Source of the DNA: Odontocerum albicorne
Lineage: Eukaryota > Arthropoda > Insecta > Trichoptera > Odontoceridae
Assembly (NCBI GenBank): GCA_949825065.1
Contig: OX463855.1
Location: 38,016,301 to 38,080,300, forward strand
DNA: 64,000 nucleotides
Direction: 5' to 3'
Part shown: positions 11,131-23,442 of the stretch, piece by piece
Numbering within the stretch: the stretch's first letter is position 1
Layout: the number at the start of each line of letters is the position of its first letter
The notes under the pieces: generated by a model
Seen by the model: the letters and a program-made list of their open reading frames with translations, nothing else
Told to the model about the DNA's origin: nothing
The model's database searches: none
Made by a program: the position numbers and the translations under genes

Positions 11131-14100
11131 TTAAACATTTTCCAATTGGAGTAGAACCGCTAAATAAGTGATAATATATAAAATTAGGGTGTATAGAATA
11201 CTGTAGTCTATGTTAAAAATATCGCAGGCTGTAAAATTAGGCAATCTTCTACTCATGAACGATGCCCAAGTGAGAAGCCACTTCATTTCATCTGAAACAA
11301 AGGATTGAAAAAAGTTTTTGAAACATAATTTGGAGATCACCTAACATTAACCATACACACAATAATTACTAGCGATATAATATAATTTAAACTAGAAATT
11401 AATTTAAAATAGAAATGTAAAAAAAAAGTTTTAATTCAAGCTAGAAATTAATAATGAATTATATTATATTATGTTATTTATAGTGAAAGCATTAATATTG
11501 CGGAGGTTTAAAGACATTGTAATTTGTTTTTCTCCAACACTGTTTATTTCACTTTATGTAACGGTATAAACTAACTGGTTTCAAGGTTTTCCCCTCATCA
11601 CCAGGGAAGCACAAACAAGAAGTCTTGTTAGATAAAGTGGAATAAACAGTGTTTGATATAACAAATTATAAATAATAATGAATTATTAATTGTTACGGTT
11701 ATATTAAAATGTATTATTTGCCACTCAATTACTTAAGCTTTTATATATTTTAAACGAAAATATTTGGTCCATGCCATGTGGTTGGGTTAGTGAGGATGGA
11801 GGTGTGATCTGTCCGTAAGAAAAGGTGCTGCTTGGGGTACCTTTAATACCTACATGTGTGTGCATACCATCACGCCGTTTCCTTACTGGGGTAAGCAGAG
11901 AGCTGTCCTCTCAGCGCATTTACGATTTATCTGACTTTTTACATTTCCAAAATATCATACACTTGATCCAACCATACCTTCCTTGGTCTTTCTCCCCCAC
12001 GTGTTTCATTCGCATTTGCACTGTATATTTTTTTCATCAGTCATTCTTCATCCATTCATTCCACGTGCCCAAAAAATCTCAGATTGCTTTCGTCATCTTA
12101 CTCAACACATCAGCATTAAGTTCACTTTCATCCTTAATCACTTCATTACGTATACTGTCAAACATTGTCATCCCATTTATTCTTCTCAGTGCACTAATTT
12201 TTACAGCGTTTCTTTGACTCCTTTCAGTCTTTTCCCACATCCACGATTCACTCACATACATCATAGTTGGTACTAAAATGAATTAGACGAAGAATTTATT
12301 AAAAAAAATATTTCCAATTATTTGTTGAATTTTGATTCGGTCATTGCGAATATTATTGCTATTACGTTGATGACAAACTTCTTCTTTATCGTCACCCTCA
12401 CCATCATGCCATATCCCTATTGGAGCCGAGATAATACCTCTCCACTTTATTCTTTCCAGGAACACATATTTCCTTATGTTACCTTACTATCTCTTTTACC
12501 AGACTGTCACGTTTTTTTTGTTGAAAACCATCGGAAATTGAAGCCAAACCCCCTCCAGTGAAAGTCAACCATCTTACCAACTTGACCACGGAGGTTTTCG
12601 TTGAAAGGGAGTGATAAAAGCTAAACTAATGCAGTAAACGAGTGTGTCTCGCGTAGAATTTCTAGTTTTACATGTTTGATAAGAATAAGAAATAATATGA
12701 TCAAAGTAGAATTAATAAAAGAAACTAGAAGAAAGGGTTTGGCCACATTGAGAAAATGAGTTTAGCCATTCCCTTCCTGTGCTAAAAAAAATCCGCGCGT
12801 TCCGGTGATGTGTATTTAATACACAAAAGCAATTTAAAAAGTAGAAAAAAGCAATTTAAAATCGGAAAAATCAGAATATTCATAGCCAATCGCTTAAACT
12901 AATAAAATTTGAAGTCAAAAGTGATAATAATTGAAATGTAATTGCTGAAAACATGAAAAAAAACATCAGCCGACGTTCACAAAACGGGCAAAGCGACCAC
13001 CTCAAATGGATGTTCGAGAGCTACTGAAGCGAGCGAACTGAGATTCTATTTCTTGCGTTCCCATATACCGAAGTAAAGTGAGAGTGAGACGTGAATTGCG
13101 TCGCTTCCTTAACCATAGTGGTTTTTTAGAATTAATATATCTACGTCACACACTGGCACACGTTTGATTGTATTGATGAATTTATTCCCGATTTTCACAA
13201 AATATCTCGGATATGGCCGATAAGTGCTAATTATTATTAATATTATTTTTTCATTAATTGCGTAAATGTACGAGTATAACGGAGGAATACCGAAAATCTG
13301 AACCCAGTGTTTATTATATTTATAGAGATATTAAAAATTTTAGAAGCAATGTGTACTAGTTACACATCTCAGGGAAGGAAGGGTTAAAAAAACGTACGAA
13401 ACAAATACACGTTATTAATGTCTGAAATTAATGAAGAGCGAAAAAAAAAAGTAAGAGGAGGTTGGATAGAAATACGTGGATATCTGTTCTCTCAACCTAT
13501 CCCTAAATGGATTATGGTAATATCAAAATGGGAAATGCACTGACCTTTGGGGCCATTGGTGATCATCATATCTACTACATTGATTGCTTTCTGAGCCTGT
13601 CTTCGGACTCTCTCGCACATCGCAGTCGTGATGAACAGAAATACTCCGTAATAAACAGTTGTGATGAATACGGATATCATTAGATTCAGTGCAGAGATAA
13701 ATATCGCAGAATTACTTGAATTCTAAAAAAATATTTTTTTATTTTATTTAATTAACGACACAACAGTGTCTTTATATACAAATGAACATGTGACAGGTTA
13801 TACAAGTACTTAAAATTATTGACAAAAAATACAAAACTTTGTCTTAAACTAACATGAAGATACAAAAAGCTGTAGTAATAATAAATTACAGTCATTGTTT
13901 TAAAATTATTTAATAATTATATGTATATTTAAGTTCAATATATGTTATGTACGTATACCACAAAATATTACCAAACTTCACCAAGCAGACTTACGTAATT
14001 GTCGAGGACTTATTTTATAGTGGTAAAGAACTTTATTAGTGGAACAACGTTTACATGGAACCAAAATTGATTTTTTTGAAAATTTTATGGATAGATCTTG

Positions 14101-17100
14101 AGATATAGAAAACACATGAGCTCACTTGTAGAACGAGATGCAAGTTGCATTGCAGAATCGAAACCTTCCTACATGTTGATGCAGGGTTACTCAACAAAAA
14201 TAATTAAAGGTTATTTGTTGACACTTTAAGTCATGATTAAAATCATGACAACCTTTCTCAGTTTATTAAGAATTGTACATTTTCTGAAGGGCTTAATAAA
14301 ATGACTTCATCTAATTAAATATTTAAAATAATCTATATTTATTTAAAATAGTTTAATAAATTAGTTAATTATCGTGATTCTGTCGACAGTCTTCTTTGTA
14401 GGAGCTAAATTACACTCCTTAAGGCGCAATTCCACAGAGGCAACACTGAACGACATGAGGCATACGACACGTTTCTTAGTGTAGCCTGTTCCTAGGTGTG
14501 CGACTATGTGCCACAAATTTTAACAATGTCGCATGCGGATTTCGACTCCCCAAGTCGTATGCGTTTTGTCGCCAATACGTGTCGCATGCGTCTTAAACAA
14601 TTCCATTGAGGCAACGTCAGTTTGGTTCATTATGTCTTTACAAACAATCGCGGCGGCTGCATATTTGGTAATAGTTTTGAATCGTAGAAAAAAAGAAAGC
14701 GACGGTGGTGGAGAAGATAATTATATGTTGGTAGTCAAGAAGCTCAGAATGATGAAAAGCTGAACGCAAATTCTTGTTTTTTTTTTCACATCGATTACAG
14801 TGCAATCGTATTTACTCGCTAACTGCTTCAGTTTATCCTTTTTTATCCTGTTGTCTTTATAATCACTAATTTTAATATTCCATAACTCCGGTGAATTATG
14901 ATAATCTTCAATAAACAAGGTTGTTTTATCAATATTCCACTCCATGTCGCACGCTACAAGCCGCAACGATCCGCTGACTTTCGGATAGCGGCGACATTGT
15001 TCGACATGTCAAAATATGTCGAGAGGTGACGCATGCGCCCCGGCAACAACAATCAACATGTAGCATGCTACACAGATACTTGCTTCTTGTCGCTTCGTGT
15101 TCCTTCGATTGAAAGACTGGGTTGTAGCATGCGTCAATGCCGCATGCTACATGTTGCTTAAATGTTGCCTCAGTGGAATTGCACCTTTCACATGTACCGC
15201 GTCTCACTTCTCTTCTTGTGCTGAGGCACATACCTTGCAAGCTCTTCGGGGGTTTCCTTTTTTGTCAGTTTATGGAATACACATCAACATATGTTTAGAT
15301 ATGCTCTTTGACAATCTGTTTGGAGTATCCTGAAAATGCCTTATTCGTTTTGGACCCAGAGACTGTAGTTATTTTCCAGATTCATTTGTCAAAATATTCA
15401 AGATCTGACACTTCACTGCACATTAACTATTCCTTCCCTGTGATGTGTAACTAGTACACATTGCTTCTAAAAACTTTAATATCTATATAAATATAATAAA
15501 TACTGGGTTCAGATTTTAGGTATTCCTCCGTAATACATTTACGCATTAAATGAAAAAAATAATATTAATAATACTCGTAATTAGCACTTATCGGCCACAT
15601 CGGAGACATTTTGTGAAAATCGGGAATAAATTCACCAATACAATCAAACGTGTGGCAGTGTGTGACGTAGGTATATTCATTCTAAAAAACCGCTATGGGT
15701 GAGAATGCGACGCCATTCACGTTTCACTCTCACTCTACTTCCGTATATGGGGGAACGCGAGAAATAGAATCTCAGTTCGCTCGCTTCTCTCGCTAAGTAG
15801 CCAGAGGGCTTTCGTTCGAGGTGATCGCTTCGCCCGTTTTATGAACGTCGTTCGATGTTTTTTTTTTCATGTGTTCAGCAATTAAATATCAATTATTATC
15901 ACTTTTGACTTCAAATTTAATTAATTTAAGCGATTGGCTACAAATATTCCTATTTTTTTTTCGATTTTAAATCGCTCATTTTTACATATGTATTGATGGT
16001 GTATTGAATACATATCACCGGAACGGGCTGATTTTTTTAGCACAGGAAGGGAAAGGTTAATGACGCGACGTCGGAATCTTTATCATAAATCAATTCATGC
16101 ATATTTTCATCATTGTTTATGTAAGAAATTAGGAGACTCGTTAAAAAGTTGAATTGTTTACAAAAATATTTTCTAGATGTCATTAATACTCGTATGTATG
16201 CCCGCTTTAAGAAGAGTTTCGATTACGGGACAAGGAATCAACGCAAATCTACAATAGTTTATAACGTTTAAGCACGGGATTGCAATACAAAGTGTAAATT
16301 AATAATTTTCACGTGTTTTTTTTCTTCTCATTTACGTGTCATGTGCGTATATAACTTAGGCAATACCTTACTACAGCGTTAAAAACCTTTATTTGATGGT
16401 TATTCACTCAAAATTCACTCAAAAAGTCGGAGAATTCGTATTATTGCGAACATACTCGTATTTGCAATTGCCTAAGTCAATGAGAATGTTTAATTTTGAG
16501 GAGAATTCTAATCAAATGTTTTGTTTTTTTTTTTTAAAATGACACACTTAATGTTTTTAATTTTTTTTAACTTACTTTCACTCGCGTGCAATTATGAAAA
16601 TAATTTGGATAATGTATTATTCAAATTTATTATTTAGTTATTTTTTAGATTAAATATATAAAATTAGAAAGCAACTCACTATGAAACCACTTAAGAAAAC
16701 TGCGAAATAACACAATGTTACCAACTTTGTGGATCCGTGGGCAAATGCTATGAGATTCTGTAAAATAAAAAAAAAACGTGAAACGTCTCCATTGAACGGT
16801 TTTATAAATAAAGTTATTAACATGAACAATATTTGTTTGGATCGGGTTATTTGATCCTGATAACTTCTTAATTTCATTCAGTCGTAAGGGAACCCTTAAT
16901 TTCATTCAGTCATAAGACGACCTCCGTGGCCTGGTGGTAAGACACTTGTCTGCCGATCCGGAGGTTGCGGGTTCGATCCCCGCTGGAACCCAGATTTTTT
17001 TAACACATTGACCGCCTTGTCAGTCACGGGTGACTGACACTGGAATACTCCAATGGGGCGGGGCTATGTCTGTCACCAGTGGCTGACACTGAGTACCTAC

Positions 17101-19741
17101 TTTAACTTGCCATTCAGTGCTGTCAGTCACGAGTTCTGTGTTAAACGTTACTGGGATTGCTTGACGCGGCCCTTCCGCATGTTACCGCAACTTGGCCTCA
17201 GAGTTATTTTATGACAAAACTTGTTGGCAGAGAACGTGTTAAATAGGATTCCAGTCTGGTTAACACTAAGGGCCTATAATAACATCTTTCTGGTTGGTTG
17301 GAAGAGATTGCCACATGGCAATAAACTCGCCAGGTTAAAAAAAACCCTTGAACATATCCGAATTAGTGATTCAAACGTATAGACGAGCGTGACCGCGAGA
17401 CATAATTGTCTTAGGCCATCAACGTTTCTATCATCCAAGAATCGGAGATAACCAGAAGAATTTCGAAAATATGCAGAAAAAGAATCATAACATACTTTGG
17501 GGCATGGCCACGACCGGGAGGGTTGAATACAGGTGGTGCGCCATAATCGAAACATAGCAGAGGTTCACGACGCTCAGTATTGAACACGCGACGAAGATGA
17601 ACCGAGCCTTCAGATTTAGAACTACTGGAGCACAGGACTTGACTTAAGTCACCGCATATGAAGATTAATATTCCGAATGTGAAGAGGCAACAACACTTGC
17701 ACACATCTAGCGAGTGTGAGTATTGTTCCCAGACGAACGCTTTTACCAAATTCACTTTTTTTTTAATTTTGTTTGGACATTATCGGAATTCGAACCCGAA
17801 ACAAGCCACGAATTTGTCAACATGCCCCATTGGCTGGTACAGGCTTGTGAGGCGGCTCCATTGTTGAAGAAATGCTTCCTCCACGCCTTCAGACCCTCAC
17901 ACAGCAATCTAGCAAAGATGACTTCACTTCTAATCACTTCATTCCCTTTTCTGTCATATTATATTGTCAGCCCGTGTATTCTTCTAATTGCACACAGTTC
18001 GTCTTTTTCACCTCTCTCACTCATCAAAGCTGGTACCAAAGTAGTATTATTACATACACACTTTCATTGTAAAACCTGGCGGGCTTATTGACATGTGATA
18101 ATCTCTTTCAACCAACCGGAAAGATGTTAAGGAGGCCTTAAGGGAAAACCGAACTGGAATCCTTTTTGAAAAAATAGCGGTCTTAGCGGGATTTGAGCCC
18201 GCAGCCCCTGGGTTTGGAGGCAGGCACCTTACCAACCAGGCCACGGATGTCGTCAAAATACCGTCGTATACTATCATCTTCGTAGATTTTGATACTGCCT
18301 GGTTCAAGTATGTTATATATGTTTTAGAGCCCCGTTGATTTTTTTCCTATCGCTACTACACACCGTTCAATATATCTCGTATCTCTTCCGTCACCTGAGA
18401 AAATATCATACTACCTAAATAGAAGAATTCCTCTACTTGCTATTATGTTTGTATAGTTTTCCTTTCACACTTCTATCACCATAACTTTGGGTTTCGCAAC
18501 ATTCGTTCTCAGATCTTTATATTTACATCTCTCACACAATTTACTTATCAGACTACAATTCATCATCATCCTCCTCCAACATGTCATCAGCATACAGCAA
18601 TCTGCACACATTCCCATTGCTGTATACTGATGGAATCATTACTGTATACTGATGAAACCATTGATGTATACTGATGAAACCATTGCTGTATACTGATGGA
18701 ACCATTGATGTATACTGATGTAACCATTGCTGTATACTGATGGAACCATTGCTGTATACTGATGGAACCGTTGCTGTATACTGATGGAACCGAAGCGAAT
18801 TATGAAACTCGTTTTAACGAGTATAAAATAAAATGTTACCATTAACACTTTACCTGTACACGAAATGCGGTATTTATATATTCACACTGCTCACAATTGA
18901 TCTTGTATGTCAGCATTAACTTGTAGATGGCCATTTGATTGATGTTTAAATTTTGTAATGCCGCGTTGCATATTTTCATATGTCCGAGTATACTATTTCG
19001 TATAAAGCCAGTGTCACAATATCTAGAAACATTTTTCTCCAAAACGCCCTCGTACTTAATGTCATTGTACGCCCGTAACTTGACGTTAATTGTTAAAAAT
19101 ACGTAATTTGTAAATATCAAAGAACATATAAATTCTAATAGCACGATTGAATTAATAAGGTTGCATATATTAAAAAGCGTATAAAATGTAACGTAGAAAA
19201 TTGAAGCATGGTTGAATAATAAATATGTGTTAAAAAACCAAATCAAAAAAATGAAATAGGTCAGCATTATAACGGCCAAGATAATCGCTACTTGTCGACC
19301 AATTCTGTGTCTCACGTTTGCTGTGTTCTTTAAGATCGCGTCAATTTTGCTATAATTTTTCATATATGTCTTGCGTCTTCTGCTTGTCTTAGAGAGATTT
19401 ATACTCAAATTGTAAATGGTCGCGAAGACCTCCAATATCCACGTTATAGTTTTAACCGCCATGATATAGGAAATCTTTGGGAAATAGATTTGTTTGTATT
19501 CATAGAGAAGAGCGTAGGCTAGTATAAGAAAAGGGCCGAGCATTTGTATTATGCATATTCCTTTTCTCCAAACGGATTTTGGTCCCAATGACCGGTCTAT
19601 TCCGCATAATGCGAGTAAAATAGTCAGAGGACAAAATGCGTAAGATACAGTTAATATCTTGCTCTCTTTTTTCGTATCTTGTTCATTTTGATTCCAATAT
19701 GTTTCCGCAGAACTATGTGGCGAAGCGCTAGGATTGTCCAT
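11131..19741 (-). CDS. Gustatory receptor gene C (4 exons, 434 aa)
   Basis: Exons are 18854-19741, 16680-16757, 13545-13722 and 11131-11291, with the same lengths (888, 78, 178, 161) and phases as gene B. The protein differs from gene B at scattered residues: for example the micro-exon reads NLIAFAHG and ends FAVFLSGFI, and exon 4 begins DEMKW instead of DERKW. All frames are intact. Intron 1 is about 1.7 kb longer than in gene B because of a nested SINE/MITE/LINE insertion. The array upstream of the ATG is the longest of the three. It is probably a functional recent paralogue of genes A and B. Confidence 0.9.
11516..11660 (-). mobile_element. Penelope-like terminal repeat, ribozyme core mutated
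   Basis: This is the unit 2 counterpart of the element at 3590-3740. The core reads CTGGTGA (11604-11598) instead of CTGATGA, while GAAA and the stem-forming arms are largely kept. Confidence 0.5.
11850..12275 (-). mobile_element. 3' end of LINE, family L1L-A (unit 2 copy)
   Basis: This is the unit 2 copy of the fragment at 3918-4340, nearly identical. Confidence 0.7.
12766..13383 (+). mobile_element. piggyBac-like MITE (copy 3)
   Basis: This is the unit 2 counterpart of 4833-5459, in intron 3 of GR gene C, with TTAG/TTAA flanks. Confidence 0.75.
14423..15185. mobile_element. Internally deleted PIF/Harbinger element (unit 2), MADF remnant open
   Basis: Same element as at 6486-7252. On the minus strand (14943-14766) the MADF start is uninterrupted: EWNIDKTTLFIEDYHNSPEL followed by WNIKISDYKDNRIKK. 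The transposase start MSLQTIAAAAYLV lies on the plus strand at about 14631. The catalytic domain is missing, so the element is non-autonomous. Confidence 0.65.
15427..16056 (-). mobile_element. piggyBac-like MITE (copy 4, inverted)
   Basis: This is the unit 2 counterpart of 7494-8125 with TTAA at both borders. Confidence 0.8.
16916..17335 (+). mobile_element. tRNA-derived SINE interrupted by a small MITE
   Basis: The head has an RNA polymerase III A box (TGGCCTGGTGGTA) and B box (GGTTCGATCCC). The tail has TTGGTTGGAAGAGATTGCCA and AATAAACTCGCCAGG. Uninterrupted relatives at 18066-18254 and 42790-42980 are about 190 bp. Here the middle is split by a 235-bp element at 17004-17238. The head does not make a convincing tRNA cloverleaf, so I do not call it a tRNA gene. 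Confidence 0.75.
17004..17238. mobile_element. Small piggyBac-like MITE nested in a SINE
   Basis: It has TTAA on both sides (17000-17003, 17239-17242), short ends CACATTG.../...AACGTG, and a GTCAGTCAC/GTGACTGAC-rich interior. Removing it restores the SINE body as seen at 18150-18180. Confidence 0.7.
17400..17760 (-). other. Unidentified open stretch in GR gene C intron 1
   Basis: A minus-strand frame is open over about 110 codons and includes RRVFNTERREPLLCFDYGAP. I do not recognise it. It sits between a SINE and a LINE fragment and is absent from the other two units, so it most likely belongs to the inserted mobile DNA. Confidence 0.3.
17878..18062 (-). mobile_element. LINE fragment, family L1L-A
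   Basis: A short antisense fragment in GR gene C intron 1, related to 4145-4330 (the IRSEVI-type block on the minus strand). It is joined to a minus-strand SINE. Confidence 0.5.
18066..18254 (-). mobile_element. tRNA-derived SINE (complete)
   Basis: On the minus strand: an A-box region (GGTTGGTAAGGTGCC), a B-box variant (GGGCTCAAATCCC), then the family tail with TTGGTTGAAAGAGATTATCA and a CGCCAGGT end. Confidence 0.7.
18260..18605 (-). mobile_element. LINE reverse-transcriptase fragment (YADD)
   Basis: On the minus strand at about 18600 it reads RLLYADDM, the reverse-transcriptase catalytic YxDD box, followed by frame-disrupted sequence. It is part of the composite insertion in GR gene C intron 1. 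Confidence 0.6.
18610..18795. repeat. 22-bp minisatellite in intron 1 of GR gene C
   Basis: This is the third copy of the 22-bp array, with about eight units. Its left flank is replaced by the composite transposon insertion ending near 18605. Confidence 0.85.
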
Positions 19742-19954
19742 TTTAATTGACACGTTTGTTCATTTTACAATAAAAAAAAACACAAAACCCATTTGTGAAA
19801 CTGACATATTGCGATACCAAAAAGATTTCGAATCATTTTTCTAGTTTTAAAATTTCATCAAACAGAATAGATTTAAAAAAATGTTCAGGTATTTACTTGG
19901 TCCAGAAGTATTGTGTCATTTCAATGGAATCTTTTTTATTTTTTGTCCGTATAT

Positions 19955-20908
19955 ACGTATAGTGTAATTATATTATTGTTTTGGGATGCTGGTCGTATAG
20001 TGTAATTATATTATTGTATTGGGATGCTTGTCGTATAGTGTAATTATATTATTGTATTGGTATGCTGGTCGTATAGTGTAATTATATTATTGTATGTTAT
20101 TGGGATGTTGGTCGTATAGTGTAATTAAATTATTGTATTGGTATGCTGATCGTATAGTGTAATTATATTATTGTATTGGGATGCTGGTCGTAAAGTTTAA
20201 TTATATTATTGTATTGGGATGCTGGTAGTATAGTGTAATTTTATTATTGTATTGGTATGCTGGTCGTATAGTGTATATAAATTATTGTATTGAAATGCTG
20301 GTCGTATAGTATAATTATATTATTTCATTGGTATGCAGGTCGTATAGTGTAATTATATTATTGTATTGGGATGCTTGTCGTATAGTGTAATTATATTATT
20401 GTATTGGGATGCTGGTCGTATAGTGTAATTATATTATTGTATTGGGATGCTGGTCGTGTTGTGTAATTTTATTATTGTATTGGGATGCTGGTCGTATAGT
20501 GTAATTTTATTATTGTATTGGGATGCTGGTCGTATAGTGTAAATATATTATGTATTGGGATGCTGGTCATATAGTAAAATTATATTTTTGTATTGGGATG
20601 CTGGTCGTATAGTGTAATTATATTATTGTATTGGGGTGCTGGTCGTATAGTGTAGTTATATTATTGTATTAGGATGTTGGTCATATAGTCTAATTATATT
20701 ATTGTATTGGTATGCTGGTCGTAAAGTGTAATTACATTATTGTATTGGGATGCTGGTCGTATAGTGTAATTACATTATTGTATTGGGATGCTGGTCGTAT
20801 AGTGTAATTATATTATTGTATTGGGACGCTGGTCGTATAGTGTAATTATATTTTTGTATTGGTATGCTGGTCGTATAGTTTAATTATATTATGATATTGG
20901 GATACTGG
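19955..20908. repeat. 38-bp minisatellite upstream of GR gene C (long allele)
   Basis: About 25 copies of the 38-bp unit, starting about 210 bp upstream of the gene C ATG. It is the longest and most variable of the three arrays, with some units shortened or carrying small indels. Confidence 0.92.
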
Positions 20909-21105
20909 CCGAACAGGAGTTAACAGGTTAAAACCCCTCCAATAAGTTCTTATGTTGGACAATTGTTAATATTATATTTACGTACTATGGCCAGTAATTT
21001 GTTTGCAGATTTTCTGAAGTAAGAGTTGGTAAATCCTTATTCATACAACAGCATTTTTCTGACCTCATCGGAATCTATTAAATTTTTTCCGGTCTCTATA
21101 TTCTA

Positions 21106-21644
21106 TTGAATGTTTCAAGTTCCAAAAATATGTCACCTTTCTTTCGTCGTTCTAGTGACATGTCAAGTCCCCCCAACGTTGACTATCACCTAAGAGTAAG
21201 CATATTTGTCCCCGGCTGCCTGAAAAAGATCCCCAACGCTCCTTATACCATGGTGTCCAATCACGTATATTGCGGAGCCAGGAGATTTCCCTCCTGCCAA
21301 CACCTCTTCGACCTTCTATTTTGCCTTGGATGATCAGGTGCAGCAATTCGTACTTTTCTCCTCTAAGTACATAACCCAAGTAGGACGGACACCTTTCGGA
21401 TTTTAATATTAGTGAGCAACTCTCTATCAACTTTGGCTCATTGAAGAACCCTTGTGTTGCTGACCATATCCGTCCAGGGTATCCGTAGCATTCTCCGGTG
21501 TATCGACATTTCGAATGCTTCCAGTCGGTTCATACTACCAATTTTACCAACAATGTTACCGTTACTAATAGTAATATTAAAAAGATAATTTATAAAGCCC
21601 TTTTTAGAGGGAAAACTCTCAAGGGCACTCGAACCCACTACCAT
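21106..21644 (-). mobile_element. Non-LTR retrotransposon C-terminal fragment
   Basis: On the minus strand the reading shows RRMLRIPWTDMVSNTRVL, then YLGYVLRGEKYELLHLIIQG and RRGVGRREISWLRNIRDW. This is the familiar post-RT region (RMLRIPWT, YLGHxxR, QGKIEGRRxxGRRxxSWLxNLRxW) of abundant insect LINEs. There is a frameshift between the two blocks. A sense copy is at 48600-48990. Confidence 0.8.
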
Positions 21645-21649
21645 TGATA

Positions 21650-22260
21650 GATTAAAAAATATTACAAAATAAATTTATACGAGTATATATAAGTTGTAAA
21701 GATAAGAAGGTAGGGTCTGCGTCCATTAGATAAAGTACTTCACAGCATCGTATCTGCTTATGTTCAGAAAAACATATTTAGTAAGAAAACTGCAGAAAAA
21801 TTACCAAGGAAAGACAGCTGGAGGTTTGAATGTGGCTGCGGCAAAAAATTAAATTAAGTTGATACCACAATTAATATACTACTTTTTTTTTAAGAATAGA
21901 TATGACCGAAGTCATAGGTATTTTAGCTGAATATTTCTTATGGGAAGAGATGATGATGGTTTGTTGATAAATAATAAAACACGTTAGATCGCAATGCGGA
22001 AGGAGAGAGTGTTTATTTTTATAGTAACGTAGGTATTTATATATTTTTGGAATGTGCGCGAGAGTGCGCTCGCGATATGCTTACGTCTCGCTTCTGTGAA
22101 TGCAGAAACGGTTATTGTCGTATGTAGGTATTCATCTAAATACGGAACTGGTAAGATAGCCGTGGTGCGTTCTCTCTCTCTGGCGTGTGGTGCGGTCGCT
22201 CGGCCGGCGTCAATGGCCGGCATGTGACCTTCGGACTGTTTACTATAATTTATCGAGGAA
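21650..22260. other. Repeat-like stretch related to 50870-51240
   Basis: 21960-22110 (TTGTTGATAAATAATAAAAC, then a GAATGTGCGCGAG-type block) resembles 50878-51015. Both look like the same end of an unidentified element, possibly an LTR. 21650-21960 shows nothing recognisable. Confidence 0.4.
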
Positions 22261-22727
22261 TCCGAAGGTCGTTTCATCGGTCATTGACCGTATGTTTGCG
22301 ACAATATTCCGCGACGACCACCACAGTATCCTTATATCCTCGAAAACTAGGTGGAAAAAGTGCCTGTGTAGTTCGACAACCTTCCGCACGGAACTCCAGT
22401 GCGTTACCGCGCGGCCATGCACCTCACAAATATCATTTGAAGATCCAAGATGAAAACTGCTATTTTTTATCATACGAATTTTTTATTTAATATGAAATAG
22501 TATTCCTACGAAATATTTTTAAGGCACATATACTCATTCAATTGTTAATATTTCTTTATAATATCCTGAGTTTTTTTTTTCATTTTGTATCACCAAGTAT
22601 GTTAATTTATATGATTTTCAGGAAGGAAAGCTGAGAAAAATATTCGGGACGCTGGGATGCATTAGCAAAAATAAAAAAAAAATGAAATGATTTTGATACT
22701 TCAGTTCACATATGATAAAATTATTTT
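22260..22727. other. No recognisable gene; one GC-richer unidentified stretch
   Basis: 22260-22470 is less AT-rich than its surroundings and open on the minus strand for about 75 codons, without a domain I know. The remainder is AT-rich with no feature seen. Confidence 0.3.
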
Positions 22728-23198
22728 GGGAAGGAACACCAAGTGGAGTTTTGGGAAGTAGCACCGAATGGAGTTTTGGGAAGGAACACCAAGTGGAGTT
22801 TTGGGAAGGAACACCAAGTGGAGTTTTGGGAAGGAACACCAAATGGAGTTTCGGGAAGGAACACCAAGTGGAGTTTTGGGAAGTAACACCAAATGGAGTT
22901 TTGGGAAGGAGCGCCAAGTTGAGTTTTGAGAAGTAACACCAAATGGAGTTTTGGGAAGGAGCGCCAAGTGGAGTTTTGGGAAGTAACACCAAATGGAGTT
23001 TTGGGAAGGAGCGCCAAGTGGAGTTTTGGGAAGTAACACCAAATGGAGTTTTGGGAAGGAGCGCCAAGTGGAGTTTTGGGAAGTAACACCAAATGGAGTT
23101 TTGGGAAGGAGCGCCAAGTGGAGTTTTGGGAAGTAACACCAAATGGAGTTTTGGGAAGGAGCGCCAAGTGGAGTTTTGGGAAGGAACACCAAGTGGAG
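22728..23198. repeat. 25-bp minisatellite with 50-bp higher-order period
   Basis: About 19 copies of a 25-bp unit (GGAGTTTTGGGAAGGAACAC plus CAAGT). From about 22870 two variants alternate (GAAGTAACACCAAATG and GAAGGAGCGCCAAGTG), so the true repeat becomes a 50-bp dimer. Since 25 is not a multiple of 3, several frames on both strands stay open; I treat these as artefacts. Confidence 0.92.
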
Positions 23199-23442
23199 CT
23201 TTATAAAAGGTTCGTTTATTTTTCATTTTTTGCATACTAATATTTAATCCTTAAAATAATAGATTGTCCGGAAAGCAGTTTCGTATTTCACTGATAGATG
23301 CCGTTAAGACATTTACTTTGCATACTTCATTCGAAGCTTGATGAATGTATATTATTGTGAAAAGTAATTATTTAGCGCATTTTTCGGTCATTTTCTTCAC
23401 CCAATTTACTTGAATGTCTTTTGTCGTCATTTTGAATTAGAC

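Larger units (their letters stand above)
16127..21183. repeat. Tandem duplication unit 3 (partial)
   Basis: This third copy covers only the exon 1/micro-exon side. It carries a composite insertion of about 1.7 kb (16912-18605) made of a SINE, a nested piggyBac-like MITE, another SINE and LINE pieces. Similarity to unit 1 stops at about 21183, inside antisense LINE sequence that continues on the right. Confidence 0.85.

Noticed and set aside
16916..16990. tRNA gene
   Set aside because: A and B boxes are present but the sequence is followed by a shared SINE body and recurs with decay at several sites; the acceptor stem does not pair well.
22618..23240. Open frames of up to about 200 codons with a KLHLVLLPKTPLGAPSQ-type repeat
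   Set aside because: They come from a 25-bp minisatellite open in several frames on both strands; no start context, splice sites or non-repeat domain.
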